Shown: in pieces, positions 58,374-64,000 of the stretch | Layout of the letters: each line of letters starts with the position of its first letter | Numbering within the stretch: the stretch's first letter is position 1 | NCBI GenBank assembly: GCA_964036155.1 | Contig: OZ038423.1 | Coordinates: 59,783,249-59,847,248 of the forward strand | Origin: Diploscapter coronatus | Taxonomy: Eukaryota; Nematoda; Chromadorea; Rhabditida; Rhabditidae | DNA: 64,000 nucleotides | Reading direction: 5' to 3' | Made by a program: the position numbers and the translations under genes | The notes under the pieces: generated by a model | What the model saw: only the letters and a program-made list of their open reading frames with translations | Told to the model about the DNA's origin: nothing | Databases searched by the model: none

Positions 58374-59050
58374 GTTTTTCTTGTTCCGAATTTAGAGGTG
58401 TGAAAAGTCGGCTGAAATCAACAAATTTGAAAATCGTCTATATTTGAGATTTTCGAAAATTCGACCACTTCCCCCGTACGGGGCACTTGGTTATTAAAGT
58501 GGACGGAATTTTAAAACACGAGGTCAGTGAACTGTCTAATCCTCCAGAAGAAAGTCGAAAAATAATAAACGAAAATCGAGAAAAACGAAATGTGCGAAAA
58601 ATCAATACGAAAGCCACACAGAGTGAAAAGTGCGCGACCATTTTGCTAATTTGCAAACGAACGTAAGGGCCCGTTCATACTTTAGTTGCAATGCAACTTG
58701 CAATTTGCAACTCGCTTGAAATAGCATGGGAAGTGAAGAGAGCGCGATTGCACCATTTTTGTGCTCTCCTGATTTCTCATGCTGTTTCAAGCGAGTTGCA
58801 AATTGCAAGTTGCATTGCAACTAAGTATGAACGCGCCCTAAAAGGTAGGCGGGGCCTGTGGAATAGTGAAATGACTGCTTTTCAGTTCGAAAGTCGGAAT
58901 AGTGTGAGTGAAGGCTAAAAATATTGAATTTTCTAAACTTGCGATCTGCGAACTGGGTGAACTTTCAAATTTCCATTTTTAGTTTTTTTCGGGAAAATTA
59001 ATGTACCGAAATTATTTTCAAGAATAAAACGTATTTTCAGAAATCAAAGA
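58374..59050. promoter_or_regulatory. Bidirectional promoter region, rbm-39 / fahd-1
   Basis: Head-to-head genes 677 bases apart, so both promoters must lie here. The central part is a MITE (58667-58838). TTTTCAG at 59034-59040 is the acceptor before the fahd-1 ATG. Confidence 0.55.
58667..58838. mobile_element. Harbinger-like MITE, 172 bp, near-palindromic
   Basis: Ends GGGCCCGTTCATACTTTAG and (read back) GGGCGCGTTCATACTTAG; arms of about 60 bases pair almost throughout, with a short non-paired centre. Flanked on both sides by TAA (58664-58666, 58839-58841), the TWA target duplication typical of PIF/Harbinger. No coding capacity. Confidence 0.78.
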
Positions 59051-60452
59051 ATGAGTATTTCGAATCTTCGTCTCGCGAAGAAGATCGTTTGCATCGGGCG
59101 AAATTACGTCGATCACGCTAAGGAGCTCGGAAATGCCGTTCCTGGGAAGCCGATTCTTTTCATGAAGGTCGGATTTGTTTTGTTATTTTTTAACTTTCCA
59201 ATTCTTGGTATTTTTCTAAATTTTTTGGAAATTTAAACTCGTTGAAAGGGAACTAAATTTCTGACATAATTAACCTAATTGTTTTTACTTACTTAAGGCT
59301 TCGACCGCGTTAATTTCCGAAGGCGAGCCTATTGTGACGCCTCCCGGCTGCACGAATTTGCATCAAGAAGTTGAATTGGCTGTTGTTATCGGGAAACTCG
59401 CTAAGGTTTTATATTTTTTATTTTGTTTGTTTAAAGTTATACTCTTTTAGAACATCCAAAAATCCGAGGCCATGAAATACGTTGCCGGTTACACGGTCGC
59501 TTTGGACATGACTGCGCGGGATTTTCAGGTTTTTTGCTAAAATAAAAAATATTTTTGAAAGCTAGGAAAATTTCCTTTCTGAAAACCTGAAACGTAATAA
59601 TTTTTGAAGACTTGAAAGAACACATTTTGGAAGCTTGAATTTTTTTCTGAAAATTTAAAATTAAAGATACAAAAATTTGAATAAAAAATAAAAATCCAGG
59701 ACGAAGCGAAAAAAGCGGGATGTCCGTGGTTTTTGGCCAAATCTTTCGACGCTTCTTGCCCCATCGCTTCGTTTATTCCGGCTGATCAGGTAAAAGTACA
59801 AATTCGGAAAATAAAATTTTCTAGAGAATTTCCGTTAAACAATAATAGAGATTTTATTCAACAGACCTGGGGTTTCGGTTGAACAGAAAATTTGCTAGTG
59901 AATTTCTGTTCAGCAAAAATTTAACTTTCAGTAGAACAAATGACATCTCTAGGTCTGAATTGGATTGCTGTAACTCGATGTCGAACTTCAGATTCCGAAT
60001 CCGCACGACGTCGAATTATTCTGTAAGATCAACGGAGTCGACAAGCAGCGAGCGAGGACAGATCTGATGATTTTCGACGTGCCGTCGATCATCGAGTTCA
60101 CCACGAAATTTGTCACACTCGAGCCTGGAGACCTGCTTCTAACTGGAACGCCAGCCGGTGTTTGCAAGGTGGGTTTTTATTTTTAGGGATTACTAGTTTT
60201 CTAGAAAATGAAAAAGAACTATTGTAGGGGTTTTTTTTCAAAAAATAGGAAAAGTTGACTTGAAGATTGTTCCAATTTGAAAAGAAGCTTATTGAAGCTT
60301 TTCAAAAAAATACAGAAAACTTAATGTGGAATTTGCAAAAATCTTAAAAAATGGAAAAATAGTAATTTAAATAGAAATTCCAGGTCAATCCCGGCGATGA
60401 AATCGAATTCGGCATTACAGGCAAAATCTCCGCGAAATTCAACGTCAAATAA
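59051..60452 (+). CDS. fahd-1: FAHD1-family acylpyruvase / oxaloacetate decarboxylase
   Basis: Fumarylacetoacetate-hydrolase-fold enzyme; in animals FAHD1 hydrolyses acylpyruvates and decarboxylates oxaloacetate in mitochondria. About 212 residues in six exons (59051-59166, 59299-59405, 59451-59528, 59700-59789, 59992-60168, 60384-60452). Seen in order: [48 protein letters not shown] (metal ligands Glu-x-Glu), [16 protein letters not shown] (metal Asp), [19 protein letters not shown] (catalytic-site Lys), [22 protein letters not shown], ending ISAKFNVK. No clear targeting leader. Start follows TTTTCAG by ten bases. Poly(A) signal AATAAA at 60538. Confidence 0.95.
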
Positions 60453-61366
60453 GGCCATTACCTATTTTTGCATTTCAAAATAGGTATTTTTCTGTGATTC
60501 ATAAAAATTGTCGACGATTTTAGGCACTTGCATCCCGAATAAAATAAAAATTTGTATTCATTTTTTCAACTTTGAAAAATCTATGTTCAAATCATTTAGA
60601 TACCTTTTTGTGATTTTATTTTCTTAGATCGTTGGAAATTTGATTGATTTTCTGGCGAAAATCTGCTGAGAAAATAATATCCTGAGGGACGCATTTTTTC
60701 AAAACTGCGCCTCGATTTTGCAAATTTAAATTTTAGGCCCCGCCCCTTCTCGCTTAGCGGGATGTTATGCTAAAAGCCTTTCCATCATCTATCTTTTGTG
60801 TGTGTATTTGCGGTCTTGCCTTCATGGAGGCCACCTTTATTAAACTTATCGATTTTTTTATTTTCTGAAAACCCACCTAAAATACGGCGTTGAATATTTG
60901 ATTTTTCTCAAGATACACTTCTGAAGTTATATTTCTAGTGGGTGTGGCTGAAGAAAGTTATTTTAACTTCTAAGTGGTGAAGTTTCAAAATTTTTCGGAG
61001 TTTCAAGAAATCGAAGGGAATTTTTCAAAGGACATTTTTCCGCTTGAATGAACGACGGACTCATTCCCGGTGGGTGTTGACGGAGGCTATCGATTTTTAA
61101 TTTGCGCCAACAACCATTTTTCACTTTGCTCCCCTAAGTTTTATTACTCATTTTCAGGTGTTATATTTCATAAGCTTCATTTTTTCAGAACATATTTTAT
61201 GGGAAGGGTAAATTAGCTAAATTTTTTATTGATTTTGCTCTCTCCGAGTATTTTCATGTTCAAGGTGTTTTGTTTCTGAAAATTCGTGTTTTTTTTATAA
61301 TTTTTAAAGAAGAGGCTGAATTTTTTTTTAATTTCAGGGTGATACCTTTCCGAAAATTCGCCAGAA
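60453..61366. other. Intergenic, fahd-1 to arf-6
   Basis: AATAAA at 60538-60543 ends fahd-1. AT-rich with a small GC-richer patch at 60730-60830. TAATTTCAG at 61329-61337 precedes the arf-6 start. The 915-base gap argues against an operon. Nothing else seen. Confidence 0.5.
60538..60543 (+). terminator. Poly(A) signal of fahd-1
   Basis: AATAAA 86 bases after the stop codon. Confidence 0.55.
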
Positions 61367-62847
<1,481 letters not shown>

Positions 62848-64000
62848 AGTTTGGACTACGCGACTTACAAAGAGTACGTTTAAACAACGAGCAGATATTG
62901 ATTTTTTTCAAATAGAATACTGTAAAATGGTGACTGTTTGAAGAGTTTTCGAATTAAAAAACTCCAATTTGATAAAATAGTTTGAAAAGAATTCATCGAC
63001 TTTCAGTTGCAATTTTTTAAAGCGGAGCTTGTAGAGTTATTTTTGTTTGAAAGAAAAATCATCATTTCGCAGAGTAACAGTATTACTTTACTTTTCGAGG
63101 AGTAAAATAATAACAAACAAATCGTCTCCCTACTTATCATAAATATCGTATTCCCCTTAGTATCTCGATTTTTGCGTATCAAGTTTTGTGTTTGATCGAA
63201 TTATTTTTATTAACAGCTCAAAAATTTTAAATCTTGCGAAAAATTTATTCGATTTTTTTTGTAGAATTGTTAAAACTTTGTTTTTTCCTTCGATAACATT
63301 TTGTATGCAATAATTTTCTAGGCCTTCGAATTCAACCTACTAATTTTATAGAGCAATTCGTTTAATTTTCGACCTGGTGAAAATATATCTACTTTTTTAA
63401 ACTTGTTGTGTGTACCTTACCCTTGTCTAACCTGCCTCTCTCGTGCTAGAATTATCAGGAAAATTCCAATTTTGATAGCTTCAATTATTCTTAAACTTGG
63501 AAGTTTTTGTAAGAAACATAATTGAAGCTTTAGTATTAGCCATACACACTGTAAAAATCTTATTCAAACTCGGATCCTTTCTTAAAATTATTGTTTTATT
63601 AGAATATTCGATTTTCATTCCTACCACTTACCGAAGTTTGTCTTGCTTCAGAATTTTTCAAGATCTTTTTTGTCCAAATATTATTCGAAAATCAGCTTCA
63701 GGAAAATCTAAAATCATCTAAAGTTTTGCCAAAGTTATTTCGTTTTTTTTCTCTTTGCTTTGATAGAATTTTTCGTTTGACTGTGATATCGCTAAAAATA
63801 ATAATTTATTTTAAAGAAAAATGTTTATTTCATAAAAATGCACAAATAATACCAGTTTCAGAAAGAACTGCCAAAATTTCAGGATTTTATGAAAATCAAA
63901 AGAATCGTGACTTTCAAAATATACAGAGAATTGTATCCTATGATAAAGGATAGTCATAAAAACCATCTGAGCCATAAAATATCAATATTATATCAAGAAA
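62848..64000. other. Right-edge region, no gene seen
   Basis: AT-rich 3' flank of arf-6 up to the window end. Open frames at 63497-63721 and 63726-63953 lack family likeness, splice support or biased codon use. Confidence 0.5.

Noticed and set aside
63497..63953. Two plus-strand frames near the right edge
   Set aside because: AT-rich chance frames, Ile/Phe/Lys-rich, with no splice or motif support.

Overview
The window looks like nuclear DNA of a rhabditid-type nematode. It is AT-rich, its genes are cut by many introns (mostly short, with acceptors of the TTTTCAG type), several start codons sit just behind an isolated TTTCAG acceptor as expected for spliced-leader trans-splicing, and the proteins are worm-like: an FMRFamide-type GPCR, ShKT-repeat secreted protein, OGDH E1, RFC3, RBM39, FAHD1 and ARF6. 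Exon models below were joined by hand from splice sites, reading phase and family similarity; no search was run. The species cannot be named from sequence alone.

Layout. 1-5.2 kb (+): 3' part of a neuropeptide-type GPCR, then a secreted four-ShKT protein. 5.9-13.6 kb (+): a casein kinase 1 family kinase with long disordered flanks. 13.6-16.2 kb: repeats, hairpins and a candidate 31-residue secreted peptide gene. 16.3-26.0 kb (-): an ABCA-type transporter with an intact first ATPase domain but no second one. 27.8-30.5 kb (-): a tandemly duplicated MITD1-like gene. 31.2-33.9 kb (-): an MFS sugar-porter-like transporter. 35.2-41.8 kb (-): mitochondrial 2-oxoglutarate dehydrogenase E1. 43.2-46.0 kb (-): FMC1 directly followed by RFC3, a probable operon. 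46.3-52.5 kb: two secreted, His-rich, Cys-Cys paralogs transcribed head to head. 53.4-58.4 kb (-): splicing factor RBM39. 59.1-62.8 kb (+): FAHD1 and ARF6.

Genes and function. Two genes serve mitochondrial energy metabolism (ogdh-1, FMC1) and FAHD1 is an organic-acid enzyme; RFC3 loads PCNA; RBM39 acts in splicing; ARF6 and the MITD1-like protein act at membranes. They do not form one pathway; only FMC1-RFC3 looks co-transcribed.

Most interesting: the covalently doubled MITD1-like protein (with an AT-AG intron), the ABCA protein that ends in a transmembrane tail in place of ATPase domain 2, the divergent His-rich/CVCCAPKR paralog pair, and a rich set of small foldback elements, including a hAT-type MITE with an 8-bp target duplication and a Harbinger-like MITE with TAA duplication.
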